Origin: Candidatus Latescibacterota bacterium
Lineage (GTDB): Bacteria; JAAXHH01
Assembly (NCBI GenBank): GCA_022823465.1
Contig: JAJEHX010000005.1
Coordinates: 1-64,000 of the forward strand
DNA: 64,000 nucleotides
Direction of reading: 5' to 3'
Part shown: positions 1 to 8,844 of the stretch, piece by piece
Layout: each line of letters begins with the position of its first letter
How positions within the stretch are numbered: position 1 is the first letter of the stretch
Notes under the pieces: generated by a model
Told to the model about the DNA's origin: nothing
What the model saw: only the letters and a program-made list of their open reading frames with translations
Database searches by the model: none
Position numbers and translations under genes: made by a program

Positions 1-2
1 TG

Positions 3-1448
3 GTGGCGCTCCTGGACGAAGACCCGCGCCTCGTGAACGCGCTGCACTGGTACACCCAGCCGGTGCACCTGGCCGCCCGTCACGGACACGCCGAAGCGAC
101 GGAACTGCTGCTCGAGCGCGGCGCCGACCCGGGTCTCGTCATCTTCGATTCGACCTGGGCGAGTCTCCTCGCTGAAACGCGAGCGCGCGGTTTCAGCGAT
201 GTTGCAGCAGTCATTGAGCGCACAATGAAGGCGCGGTTCGGCTACGACCCCGCGTTTGGGAAGATCGCCACGCTGGTGAAAGAGGGCAGCGCCGACCGTG
301 TCGACACGGCGTTGAGAGACCAGCCCGAACTGGCTGACCGGTCCGACGAAGACGGAAACAACGGCCTTCACCTGGGCGTGCTGAACGGCCGGAAAGAAAT
401 GGTCGAACTGTTTCTTGAACGCGGCCTACCTATTGATTCGCGACGGGCGGACGGCAAGACGCCGCTGACGCTTTCCTTCGACACGGGTTTCGGACACGAA
501 CCCCCGGACCCGAAGCTGGGCATCACGGGATTTCTTCTCGATAGCGGGGCGCATTACGCCATCACGGCGGCCAGTTACCTGGGCGACTGGGACCGGGTGC
601 GGCAGGTGCTTTCCGAGGATGCCGGCAGTACGGTTCGCGATGCCGCGTTAAAGAGCCCCCTGGCCTACGCATCCCGGGCCGGCCACGAAAAAATCGCCGC
701 TCTGCTGCTCGAAACGGGAGCCGATGGCCATGCCGTGGACGAAGCGCTCTTCGAGGCCGTTTGGTATAAACATCCGGACGTCGTCGCCCTGTTGCTCGAG
801 CACGGAGCCAACCCGAACGTGGAGCTGGATTCCTGTGGATGCGCCGCGGGCACTGACGATCCTGCGATTCGTGATCTGCTGGTTCGTCACGGCGCGGTGT
901 ATCCGCCCTCATGGAGTTTACCGGAAGATGAACTTCGGAGACTGGTGGACAGCAAAGCGGCAAGAGCCCGCGATCCCTATCTCGTTGCGGAAGTGCTGGG
1001 GACGGAAGACGAAGAACTGATCGATACGCTTCTGGCCGATGATCCGGATGCGCCTGGCCGCCTGGAAGCACTGCAGTATCTGCCGGGATGGGGCGACGAC
1101 GGTTCGATCACGCGTAAACTCGTCGCTTCGGGTCTCGATCCGAACCGGCGTACCTTCGAGGGGCAGACTTATCTCCACGCCTGTGCCATGCACGGCTGGG
1201 AGGCGAACGCGCGGTCCTTCATCGATCACGGCGCGCAGGTGAACGTGCTGGACGAGAAAGACGGCCAGAGTCCCCTGGCGGTCGCGGCCAAAAACGGACA
1301 AATCGGCATGGTCCTGCTTCTGCTGAAACAAGGCGCAGATCCCGAACTGGCCGACTGGCCTTGGACCAGGCCGCTTTCGATCGCAGAGGAGAACGGTGAC
1401 ACGGCCATAACCGAGGCGTTTCGACGGCACGGACGCAGGGGATCTTGA
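3..1448 (+). CDS. Ankyrin-repeat protein, 5' end cut by window
   Basis: The visible 481 residues are almost entirely ankyrin repeats, with motifs such as HGHAEATELLLERGADP near the start, LHLGVLNGRKEMVELFLERG around residue 122 and AAKNGQIGMVLLLLKQGADP near the end. Ankyrin repeats are protein-binding scaffolds, so a partner-binding role is likely but the partner is unknown. The frame is open to the window edge; the GTG at position 3 is probably internal, because two of the three paralogues downstream begin with an N-terminal module (PDLRHLK..QAK) missing here. It is the first member of a four-gene ankyrin cluster. No signal peptide or catalytic domain is visible. Confidence 0.85.
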   Translation: MALLDEDPRLVNALHWYTQPVHLAARHGHAEATELLLERGADPGLVIFDSTWASLLAETRARGFSDVAAVIERTMKARFGYDPAFGKIATLVKEGSADRVDTALRDQPELADRSDEDGNNGLHLGVLNGRKEMVELFLERGLPIDSRRADGKTPLTLSFDTGFGHEPPDPKLGITGFLLDSGAHYAITAASYLGDWDRVRQVLSEDAGSTVRDAALKSPLAYASRAGHEKIAALLLETGADGHAVDEALFEAVWYKHPDVVALLLEHGANPNVELDSCGCAAGTDDPAIRDLLVRHGAVYPPSWSLPEDELRRLVDSKAARARDPYLVAEVLGTEDEELIDTLLADDPDAPGRLEALQYLPGWGDDGSITRKLVASGLDPNRRTFEGQTYLHACAMHGWEANARSFIDHGAQVNVLDEKDGQSPLAVAAKNGQIGMVLLLLKQGADPELADWPWTRPLSIAEENGDTAITEAFRRHGRRGS

Positions 1449-1482
1449 AACGCGTTCCTCAATCGCCGCCCTCCGATTACCC

Positions 1483-1511
1483 TTGACCGCCGGCTCCGCA
1501 TGCCTTACCAT
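1483..1511 (+). promoter_or_regulatory. Candidate sigma70 promoter for ankyrin gene at 1646
   Basis: TTGACC at 1483-1488 and TACCAT at 1506-1511 are separated by 17 bp. This would leave a leader of about 130 nt before the start codon at 1646. The -10 is imperfect. Confidence 0.4.
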
Positions 1512-1645
1512 TAAGTTCGGTGCGGGACAGGCCGCCTCCGGTCCGTGGACAGGGTAGAAGCCCACCTGTTGGTTCGCCATCATAAAGCTGTACTTCCTTC
1601 AGCCCGATCATACGGACGCCGGGCAGCCAGTCAAGGAGGTCAGCC

Positions 1646-2887
1646 ATGTCGGAATCCGCCGTAGTACAACTCCCCGATCAACCCGATCTGCGCCACCTGA
1701 AAGACCAGGCGAAAGACCTGGTGAGCACCGGTTCCTGCCCATCGCTCGCCGATGCGCTGTTCAACGTCGCGCGCCGATACGGTTTTCCCAGTTGGCCGAA
1801 GCTGAAGGCCTATGTCGAGTCCGTCGGATCCATGGGTGCGCTAGAACAGGCCATCCTCGAAGACCACGTCGGCCGGGTAAGGGACCTGCTGACCGAAGAT
1901 CCCGGTCTGATACACCGTGAGGGGCACTGGACCAGGCGGCGCCGGCACAATGGCTACCGCCCGCTAGCCTATGCCGCGTTTTTCGGAAAGTCGAAGGTCA
2001 TGGAAGTCCTGATCGCCGCCGGCGCGGATGTACACGAAGGGGGCGAAAGGGCATTGCGCGCCGCGGCGTACTTCGATAACAACCTGGACGCCGTCGAATT
2101 GCTGCTCAGCCACGGCGCCGATCCGAATGCGACGACGGTATCGCCTTCCGGCCGTTCCTACAGAGTGATAGACTATCCCTGCATGACCCTGGCGTCCGGG
2201 ATGTTGCGCCATCTCGTGTCCCATGGCGGCAGCCTGCTGCCGGAGAACGTGGGCATGATCCTGGCTACCAACGAGCGAAGGCCGCAAGACAAGGCCGATT
2301 GTCTTCGCGTCATGGCGGAAGCGGGGTTGGGCTTGCCGGACACGCCGCCCATGGCCCTGCACCTGCGGGATACCCGGCTCCTGGAAGCGCATCTGCGCAG
2401 GGATTCCCGGATGACGTCGCGACTGTTCTCGGAAAGGGACGTTTTTCCGTCTGGATTCGGTATAGAACCCCCTTCTCCATACGCCTATGTGACCCCATTG
2501 TCCGGCGGGGTAACCCTGCTTCACATGGCCGTCGAATTGTGTGACGTTGAAATGGCCCGGTGGCTCCTCGAACACGGCGCCGATGTCAATGCTCCCACGG
2601 GTACGGACCGGGACGGGTTCGGCGGCTGGACGCCTTTGTTTCATGCCATGGCCACGCTGCACGTGCCACGCCATTTCTCCGACATGGCGGAACTGCTCCT
2701 CGAACGTGGCGCCGATCCGGCGGCTAGGGCGTCCATCAGAAAGCCGGTCGCAGACGGCGGAGAGACGACCTGGAAAGACGTCACGGCTGCGGATTACGCC
2801 CGCCAGTTCGTTGAACCGGACCTTGTAAATCACGACGCCCTGCAGCGGGTTTCGCGGGCACTGGAGGCCATAGACCAATCCGATTGA
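1646..2887 (+). CDS. Ankyrin-repeat protein with N-terminal PDLRHLK module
   Basis: 413 residues. Residues about 12-60 form the module shared with the gene at 6876: PDLRHLKDQAKDL followed by ARRYGFPSWPKLKAYVE. Ankyrin repeats follow, for example YAAFFGKSKVMEVLIAAGAD and ELLLSHGADPNA, and again HMAVELCDVEMARWLLEHGA. The ATG at 1646 is supported by a strong AAGGAGG site ending about 7 nt upstream. No signal peptide, so probably cytoplasmic. It lies about 200 bp after one paralogue and about 100 bp before the next. The function is unknown beyond likely protein binding. The stop codon lies in a 13-bp duplication (2878-2903). Confidence 0.88.
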   Translation: MSESAVVQLPDQPDLRHLKDQAKDLVSTGSCPSLADALFNVARRYGFPSWPKLKAYVESVGSMGALEQAILEDHVGRVRDLLTEDPGLIHREGHWTRRRRHNGYRPLAYAAFFGKSKVMEVLIAAGADVHEGGERALRAAAYFDNNLDAVELLLSHGADPNATTVSPSGRSYRVIDYPCMTLASGMLRHLVSHGGSLLPENVGMILATNERRPQDKADCLRVMAEAGLGLPDTPPMALHLRDTRLLEAHLRRDSRMTSRLFSERDVFPSGFGIEPPSPYAYVTPLSGGVTLLHMAVELCDVEMARWLLEHGADVNAPTGTDRDGFGGWTPLFHAMATLHVPRHFSDMAELLLERGADPAARASIRKPVADGGETTWKDVTAADYARQFVEPDLVNHDALQRVSRALEAIDQSD

Positions 2888-2903
2888 CGGATCTGATTGA
2901 CGG
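2878..2903 (+). repeat. 13-bp tandem duplication over the ankyrin gene stop codon
   Basis: ATCCGATTGACGG (2878-2890) is followed directly by ATCTGATTGACGG (2891-2903), with one mismatch. The TGA stop at 2885-2887 lies in the first copy. One of many short tandem repeats at gene 3' ends in this window. Confidence 0.7.
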
Positions 2904-2988
2904 CAACGGCCAGATTCCTGTTTTAAGCTCACGAGATCAGCCGATCCGGTGACGATCAATACCGGACCGGCTGCGGGTTCATTTGCAT

Positions 2989-4818
2989 ATGACGGCTCCC
3001 CATCATTCTCCTTCCAGACTCTGGCCCTACCCGGTTGTTCAAGCTGAAATCGAACATGAAGCCCTGAACCTGTTCCAGGGGTATGGATCCGGCCTGGCCG
3101 GGGCCGTGGCGGATGTCCGCCGTTATGGATCCTCCAATGATCCTTCATCCTTCGATTTGAATGATGCCCGGGACGTGCTGGCAAGGAGCTACGGTTTTCC
3201 TGGCTGGGCACAGGTGGAACGATACTTCCAAACGGTAGAACACCTTTCTCGCAGTCCCAACGTGGAGTCGGCGTCCCCGGAACGGAATGACGCAGAGGGA
3301 CGGACCGGTGATTTCCTTCGTCTCGCCTGCCTGACCCAGGGTACCCAGGATCATCCATCGAGATGGGCCAGGGCAAGGAGCATGCTGGATGCCCATCCGG
3401 AACTCTCGCGGGTGAGTATATACGCTGCCGCCGTGGCCGGCGACGTTTCTGCCTTAGGCACTTTTCTGAAAGCAGAACCTGAGCTGGCGAAGACCCCGGG
3501 CGGACCTCATGGCTGGGAACCCCTGCTTTACGTGGCGTTCTCGCGTCTGGATCCTGGACCCCAGGGGCATACGGCCGTAGAGGTAACCCGGTTGTTGCTT
3601 GCCCATGGCGCCGACCCGAACGCGGGCTACCTATGGGCCGGGTTCCCCTGTCCCTACACCGTCCTTACCGGCGTATTCGGCGAAGGGGAAAACGGTCCCG
3701 CCAGATGTCCGCCACACCGGGATTGCTATGAGCTGGCCGGGATCCTGATCGAGGCCGGCGCCGATCCGAACGACGCGCAGACGCTCTACAACCGGATGTT
3801 CAGCCGCGACGACGGACACCTGCGGTTCCTGTTCGCGCGTGGACTGGGAAAGGAAGGGAACCGGCCCTGGCACCGGCTGCTGGGCGAGCAGTCCCGCGGC
3901 TGGGTGGCCAGTCCAGGCGACATGCTGGCCTATCAACTGCAGTGGGCCGCCCGATGGAACTACCCCGATCGGGTCCGGTTACTGATCGAAAACGGGGCCG
4001 ACGCAAACCGGCCATCCAACCGGCCCGCCGCACAGACGCCCTACGGGGAAGCCATCTTTCACGGGAACGAGGCCATTGCCGAGTACCTGGCGGCTTGCGG
4101 CGCGGAGACCTCTCCGCTGGACGACCTGGACCGGTTTGCGGGTGCGTGCATCAATGGAGACGTGGATCGTGCCCGCGCGTTGCTCGCACGCGATCCGTCA
4201 TTGATCGAAAAACCTGGAGAACGCGGCAAGGCGCTCATGGAGAACGCTGTAGGATCGGACAACCGGGACGCTGTCCGGCTGATGGCCGGATTGGGCTTCG
4301 ACGTGAACGCCTTCGGCATGCACGATGCGGCCCGCTACGGCCACCTGGAAATGATCAAGCTGCTGGTCGAACTTGGGGCCGACACAGCTTTGAAGGACTC
4401 GAGTCACGCCATCAGTGCCCTGGGCTACGCCAGCCACTACCAGCAGGACCACGTGATTGAGTATCTGGCTCAGTTTGCCGGAATCCACCGGGCCGTGCAG
4501 TCAGATTTGCTGGACCGCGTTGGGGAACTGCTGAAAGGTGACCCCGGCTGCGTCTGTGAACGGGACGACGCGGGGAACACGCCGCTGCACTGTCTCGACG
4601 TAGACAACCGGATGGAAGATACGGAGGAGATACTCCACCTGCTCGTTACGCACGGCGCCGCCGTCAATGCCAGGAACAAAGAAGGCCTGACGCCGCTCGA
4701 CCGGCTGGAGCGTCTTCCCGGTTTCAGTCGAAGAGACGATCTGACGGAACGGCTGCGCGGTTACGGGGCCGTGGAATCAGACGCCGCCGACGAGTCGAAG
4801 GACCACCCGGCGTCCTGA
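2989..4818 (+). CDS. Long ankyrin-repeat protein
   Basis: About 609 residues from the ATG at 2989; a TTG two codons upstream (2983) is a possible alternative and neither has a clear Shine-Dalgarno. The N-terminus carries a divergent form of the cluster's module (DARDVLARSYGFPGWAQVERY). Many ankyrin repeats follow, such as EVTRLLLAHGADPNAGY, LLIENGADANR, DAARYGHLEMIKLLVELGAD and a C-terminal LLVTHGAAVNARNKEGLTPL. Likely a cytoplasmic protein-binding scaffold. It is followed by a degenerate 20-22 bp repeat that starts before the stop codon, then by a convergent minus-strand unit. Confidence 0.85.
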   Translation: MTAPHHSPSRLWPYPVVQAEIEHEALNLFQGYGSGLAGAVADVRRYGSSNDPSSFDLNDARDVLARSYGFPGWAQVERYFQTVEHLSRSPNVESASPERNDAEGRTGDFLRLACLTQGTQDHPSRWARARSMLDAHPELSRVSIYAAAVAGDVSALGTFLKAEPELAKTPGGPHGWEPLLYVAFSRLDPGPQGHTAVEVTRLLLAHGADPNAGYLWAGFPCPYTVLTGVFGEGENGPARCPPHRDCYELAGILIEAGADPNDAQTLYNRMFSRDDGHLRFLFARGLGKEGNRPWHRLLGEQSRGWVASPGDMLAYQLQWAARWNYPDRVRLLIENGADANRPSNRPAAQTPYGEAIFHGNEAIAEYLAACGAETSPLDDLDRFAGACINGDVDRARALLARDPSLIEKPGERGKALMENAVGSDNRDAVRLMAGLGFDVNAFGMHDAARYGHLEMIKLLVELGADTALKDSSHAISALGYASHYQQDHVIEYLAQFAGIHRAVQSDLLDRVGELLKGDPGCVCERDDAGNTPLHCLDVDNRMEDTEEILHLLVTHGAAVNARNKEGLTPLDRLERLPGFSRRDDLTERLRGYGAVESDAADESKDHPAS

Positions 4819-4887
4819 TCCAGCGCCCGGTGTCATGGATCGGCCACTCGATGTCCTGAACCGGTCGCCTGGCGTCCACAACCGGCG
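4806..4887 (+). repeat. Degenerate 20-22 bp tandem repeat at a gene 3' end
   Basis: Four diverged units: CCCGGCGTCCTGATCCAGCG (4806-4825, holding the TGA stop at 4816), CCCGGTGTCATGGATCGGCC (4826-4845), one at 4846-4867, and CCTGGCGTCCACAACCGGCG (4868-4887). It fills the short gap between convergent genes. Confidence 0.5.
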
Positions 4888-4902
4888 CCAGGCGCGTCAG
4901 GA

Positions 4903-5229
4903 TCATTTTCCCCATTTCGAAACTATCAGCCCCGCCAGCAGACCGACGACGATCCCCGGGGGCACGATCTCCACGTAGGATCCCGTGGAAATCGCCGCGA
5001 GAAGAGAAAGGACGGCACCCACCGCGCCGCCGGCCAGCACGTTCTTGCCTGCCCCTTCGACTCTGCATGCGATAACGCCGACCAGCAGGCCCGTGACCAG
5101 GCCCTTCCCCGTTCCCCAAACGATAATCTCGGTCATCATGCCCCGGGCTTCGGGAATCAGGAACGCGGACAGCCCGTCGAGAAGCCCGAGCCCGCCGCCG
5201 GCGATCAGACCCAATGGTACGCGCTTCAT
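4903..5229 (-). CDS. Small integral membrane protein, glycine-rich
   Basis: 108 residues with about three hydrophobic stretches: residues 5-25 (LGLIAGGGLGLLDGLSAFLI), 40-55 (GKGLVTGLLVGVIA) and two adjoining segments between 65 and 103 (LAGGAVGAVLSLLAAIS, then VPPGIVVGLLAGLIVS). No family recognised. Its ATG overlaps the stop of the upstream VOC gene by 4 nt (5226-5229), suggesting translational coupling in an AraC-VOC-membrane protein unit. Function unknown. Confidence 0.65.
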   Translation of the reverse strand: MKRVPLGLIAGGGLGLLDGLSAFLIPEARGMMTEIIVWGTGKGLVTGLLVGVIACRVEGAGKNVLAGGAVGAVLSLLAAISTGSYVEIVPPGIVVGLLAGLIVSKWGK

Positions 5230-5651
5230 GATGACTGCTCCGGTGTATGCGTGTGACAGTTGAACATCCAGTTTACGCTGAATCTGTCCTTTATCATCCC
5301 GAAACGGGCGCCCCAGAACGTGTCCTGCAGCGGCATGGTCACCTCGCCACCGGCCGACATGGCGTTGTACGCCTGCTCCAGTTCATCCACGCTCGCGAAG
5401 TCGATCGACAACGAGATGTTGGTTTCCGAAGGGACCGTCTCAATGTGGTCGGAGCCCATGATCACGTTATCGCCGAATCGGATGGACATGTGCATAGCCT
5501 TACCCATCATGTGGTCGGGGACCTCCATGCCGATGTCCTGGTCCTTGCTGTAGTAACTGATGTTCTCGACCGTACCGCCCAGACAGCCCCGGTAGAACTC
5601 GAGGGCCTCCTCGCACTGGCCGTTGAACGCCAGATAGGGCACCAGTTTCAC
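5226..5651 (-). CDS. VOC-superfamily protein, PhnB-like
   Basis: 141 residues. The N-terminus, VPYLAFNGQCEEALEFYRGC, and the later MHMSIRFGDNVIMGSDH segment match PhnB-like members of the vicinal oxygen chelate fold, the 3-demethylubiquinone methyltransferase-like group. These small dimeric proteins bind unknown ligands and are often annotated glyoxalase-like; the reaction cannot be assigned. It lies 121 bp downstream of an AraC regulator on the same strand and overlaps the next gene by 4 nt, so the regulator may control this pair. A typical length for the family. Confidence 0.85.
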   Translation of the reverse strand: MKLVPYLAFNGQCEEALEFYRGCLGGTVENISYYSKDQDIGMEVPDHMMGKAMHMSIRFGDNVIMGSDHIETVPSETNISLSIDFASVDELEQAYNAMSAGGEVTMPLQDTFWGARFGMIKDRFSVNWMFNCHTHTPEQSS

Positions 5652-5772
5652 GATATGACCTCCTCGGGTTGCATGTTACCGGACCGGTAACGAATCTCTT
5701 CGTTATGAACCGCAGTCATAACCCAAGATACAATACAGCAGGTCCGAAAATTGTAAAAAAGCGACAACCTCC

Positions 5773-6579
5773 CTATATGTCCGCGAATTTCACGTTGTTT
5801 TTAACAAAGAAGGCCTTCGGCGTGAACCCGGTAAACGCCGTGAATTCCCTGATGAAATGAGCCTGGTCGAAATACCCGCATTCGTAGGCCAGTTGCGTCA
5901 ACGTCTTTCCCCGATGCCCATCCAGGTGATGGCAGATATTCAGGAACCGGCTGATGCGGGCAAAGGTCTTCGGCGTCGTGCCGACCGTGGACGCGAACTT
6001 CCTTTCCAGCTGCTTTCTGGAAAGACCGACGCGCCGGCCGACCTCTTCTATGGATAACTGCCCTCCGGCAGCCCGAATGAGCTTCACCGCTTCATCGAGG
6101 GCGGCATCGTCCTTGCGATGCGCCTCCAATCGATCCAGCAGGAACCTCTGCACGACACCGGCGGATTCCGCACCGTCCGGCGCCTCGCGGAGTTTCTCCA
6201 TCAATTCCTCATGATGCGCCGGCCAGAGCGTTTCGGCGCCTACCGTGTCGTCCAGAAAACTGTGCACGGGCTTGTCAAAGAAATGGTAGGCGCCCCATGG
6301 ATAGAAGCGGACCGACACGAAGCCGGTCCGGCCGTTGGATTCAATTTCTATATACTTGCGCATCTGGGAAACCGCGAAGCTCCGCGGCTGGACCATTCTT
6401 TTCCCGCCCGCTACGGTCGTGATCCACGGATCTCCGTAGTGAAAGACGATCTCCACGATTCCGCCCGGCACGATGAGCGATTTGGGCGCCTGGTCGTCCG
6501 CATGCTCGGATTCCATCATCCACACGAGTTGAACATAGGGCGTGAGTTCGGCGTGCGTTTCAAATTCGCGATATATCAT
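5773..6579 (-). CDS. AraC-family transcriptional regulator
   Basis: 268 residues from the ATG at 6579, chosen because the upstream in-frame extension to 6708 shows no conserved sequence. Residues 1-110 resemble the ligand-sensing N-terminal domain common in this group (TPYVQLVWMMES, LIVPGGIVEIVFHYGDP). The C-terminal third is the double helix-turn-helix: LSIEEVGRRVGLSRKQLERKF, then LTQLAYECGYFDQAHFIREF and GFTPKAF. It probably regulates the VOC/membrane protein pair downstream. The 296-bp gap towards the divergent ankyrin gene at 6876 may hold operators; none was recognised. Confidence 0.9.
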   Translation of the reverse strand: MIYREFETHAELTPYVQLVWMMESEHADDQAPKSLIVPGGIVEIVFHYGDPWITTVAGGKRMVQPRSFAVSQMRKYIEIESNGRTGFVSVRFYPWGAYHFFDKPVHSFLDDTVGAETLWPAHHEELMEKLREAPDGAESAGVVQRFLLDRLEAHRKDDAALDEAVKLIRAAGGQLSIEEVGRRVGLSRKQLERKFASTVGTTPKTFARISRFLNICHHLDGHRGKTLTQLAYECGYFDQAHFIREFTAFTGFTPKAFFVKNNVKFADI

Positions 6580-6692
6580 GACTGATGGGATAAGTAACCG
6601 GCTAAAGGCGATCCCGTCAAGCCGGAGCGCGAGCTCTGAAGCAACAATACGTCCAGAAGAAGCCTGGCCATCGTTGTGCCGGGCGCTTTCCC

Positions 6693-6722
6693 TTGACGGG
6701 CACCCCAAGACGCTTGTACATT
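6693..6722 (+). promoter_or_regulatory. Candidate promoter for ankyrin gene at 6876
   Basis: TTGACG (6693-6698) and TACATT (6717-6722), 18-bp spacer, lie in the divergent gap between the AraC gene and the ankyrin gene. Imperfect match. Confidence 0.4.
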
Positions 6723-6875
6723 ACAAACGACCGGCGTGTGCAGGACGCCGCCCGTCCGCGGAAAGAACACAAGTTCACCTGTATCGGTACCCATCTAACG
6801 TGGCAACCTTCTTCTTGCCCGTTCGGCGGACGCACGGGTGTTTCAGCGGTCTCGTGATCGCTTGAAGGAGGTCCC

Positions 6876-8396
6876 ATGCCGTCCCTGCCATCTCATCCCG
6901 ATTTACGCCATCTCAAGTTGCAGGCGAAGACGCTTTTGAAGTCCGCGCGGCGCGGCGAAGAGCAGGCCGTCGACAGAATCCGTTCGGCCGCCGGAGCGCG
7001 TCGCGAGCGCGTCGTGCTGTCGGACGCCTATCATGCCATCGCAAGGGAATACGGGTTCAGGTCCTGGTCCCATCTCAAGATCCACCTGGAAATCGCCTCC
7101 AAGAATCTGGAAGAAAAGCTGGCGACGTTTCTGTCATCGGCCTGGCTGTGGGGCGACCGTCAAAGAGCCGAAACCCTGCTCGCATCTGCTCCGGAACTCT
7201 CCAAAGGCAACATCTACGCAGCCTGCGCCGCCGGAGACGTGGATGCCGTTACACGCATCCTGGAGACTGATCCCGCCGCGGCCACGACGAAGGGCGGTCC
7301 GAAGGACTGGCCTCCGATCCTCTATGCGACGTGGTCCTGCTTCCTCGCGGAGCGCGCCGACGCCATGGTCCGCGTCCTGGAATTGCTGCTGCGACACGGC
7401 GCCGACCCCGACAGCTACTGGGTGAACGAGTCCGACTGGAAGGAGTCGGCGCTCTACGGATGCGTGGAAAACAACTGCGTGCCGGTGGCCCGGGTACTGG
7501 TGGACGCGGGCGCCAATCCCAACGACAACGAATCCCTTTACCACGCCTGCGAGAAGTTCAATCTCGAACTGCTCGACGTCGTAGCGGTGAATGGATTGGA
7601 CGCGGAGACGGTTTCCTACTGCATCAAGCATGTCATGGATATGAACTGGACGGAGGGGATCCTGTGGTTCCTCGGCCAGGGTGCAGATCCCAACGCCGTC
7701 CATCCCGCCGCCGACGAAACGTCCCTTCACTGGGCGGTAAAGAGAAACTGCTCGGCCGAAGTGATCGTCGCGCTGCTCGATGCTGAGGCGGATCCCAACG
7801 CCCGCACGTCCACCGGGAAGAGTACAGCACTGGGAATCATCGGATGGACCCCGCTCGACTTCGCCCTCCGGCTAGGCCGCGGGGAAATCGCGGCGCTCCT
7901 CCGGCGGCATGGCGCCGTGCCGTCCCCCCAGTCCGAATACGATCGATTCATAGTCGCCTGCGCCAATACGGACCTGGACATCGTTGAGAAGCTGAAAGGC
8001 CGTCGCCTGGCCGACCTGACCGACGATGACCGGACCCTGATCAGCCACGTCGCCCAGGTGGACAACTGGGCGGCGGTTCGTCTCATGGCGGAACTGGGCT
8101 GGCCGGTCGATGCCCGGGGATGGATGGAAGCCACGCCTCTCTACTGGGCCCTGTGCAAGGGTCATCCTGAAATGGTCGATTTCCTCCTTCGGCGGGGCGC
8201 CTCCACCGATCCCATTGGCGGATATTTCCAGCATCCGGTACACGCCGTCACTTACTGTCAGTGGAATCGAGACAGGGGAAACTATCCCGCCGCGCTCGAA
8301 TTGATCCTGGAACATGGCGTGGCGATTCCGGACGGGTTCTTCCCCTGCGGCAACACCGCCATGGACGCGGTGCTGTCGCGCTACGTCGAGGACTGA
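6876..8396 (+). CDS. Ankyrin-repeat protein with N-terminal PDLRHLK module
   Basis: 506 residues. Residues about 5-70 hold the module HPDLRHLKLQAKTLLKSARR...AREYGFRSWSHLK, close to that of the gene at 1646. Ankyrin repeats follow: VLELLLRHGADPDSYW, VLVDAGANPNDNESLY, WAVKRNCSAEVIVALLDAEA and HPEMVDFLLRRGAS. The ATG at 6876 has a textbook AAGGAGG at 6865-6871, 4 nt upstream. No secretion signal. Paralogy within the cluster suggests local gene duplication; the binding partner is unknown. Confidence 0.88.
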   Translation: MPSLPSHPDLRHLKLQAKTLLKSARRGEEQAVDRIRSAAGARRERVVLSDAYHAIAREYGFRSWSHLKIHLEIASKNLEEKLATFLSSAWLWGDRQRAETLLASAPELSKGNIYAACAAGDVDAVTRILETDPAAATTKGGPKDWPPILYATWSCFLAERADAMVRVLELLLRHGADPDSYWVNESDWKESALYGCVENNCVPVARVLVDAGANPNDNESLYHACEKFNLELLDVVAVNGLDAETVSYCIKHVMDMNWTEGILWFLGQGADPNAVHPAADETSLHWAVKRNCSAEVIVALLDAEADPNARTSTGKSTALGIIGWTPLDFALRLGRGEIAALLRRHGAVPSPQSEYDRFIVACANTDLDIVEKLKGRRLADLTDDDRTLISHVAQVDNWAAVRLMAELGWPVDARGWMEATPLYWALCKGHPEMVDFLLRRGASTDPIGGYFQHPVHAVTYCQWNRDRGNYPAALELILEHGVAIPDGFFPCGNTAMDAVLSRYVED

Positions 8397-8418
8397 GGCG
8401 GAACCGGTCGCGGCCAAC

Positions 8419-8447
8419 TTGACAAACGCCGGGCGGAACGGTATATA
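8419..8447 (+). promoter_or_regulatory. Strong sigma70 promoter for the YggX gene
   Basis: TTGACA (8419-8424), a 17-bp spacer and TATATA (8442-8447). The predicted start near 8454 gives a leader of about 80 nt before the ATG at 8536, which is preceded by GAGGAGG. Confidence 0.7.
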
Positions 8448-8535
8448 GCCTGTGCTGTAACGCACGAGATTCCGACCGGCGAACAGCACCGGCATATGAA
8501 CAGCGAAGAGCACGCCCGTTACGAGGAGGTCCGGC

Positions 8536-8811
8536 ATGGCCCGCATGGTCCACTGCGTCAAGCTCGACGAGGAACTGGAAGGACTGGACTTCGTTCCCTT
8601 TCCAAACGAGCTTGGTCAGCGTATCTATGACAACATATCCAAACAGGCCTGGCAGATGTGGATCAGCTATTCGGTCATGGTCATCAACGAGTACCGCCTG
8701 AATCTCGCCACGACGGAGGGCCAGGAGGTCTACGACCGGCACCTGGAGGAGTTCTTCTTCGGTGAAGGCGCCGAAATGCCGCCGGGATACCGGCCCCCTC
8801 AGTCCAAGTAA
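8536..8811 (+). CDS. yggX: Fe(2+)-trafficking / oxidative-damage protection protein (YggX)
   Basis: 91 residues, the normal family length. The conserved Cys is at position 7 (MVHCVKL), as in E. coli YggX, followed by LEGLDFVPFPNELGQRIYDNIS, the QAWQMWISYSVMVINEYRLN block and a C-terminal EEFFFGEGAE segment. In enterobacteria the protein protects Fe-S clusters and influences labile iron. A gene for a radical SAM (Fe-S) protein begins 33 nt downstream on the same strand, a fitting neighbour though possibly chance. A good promoter lies upstream. Confidence 0.93.
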   Translation: MARMVHCVKLDEELEGLDFVPFPNELGQRIYDNISKQAWQMWISYSVMVINEYRLNLATTEGQEVYDRHLEEFFFGEGAEMPPGYRPPQSK

Positions 8812-8844
8812 CCCCGGTCGTCATGGCAGCCGCGGGGTTTCAAG

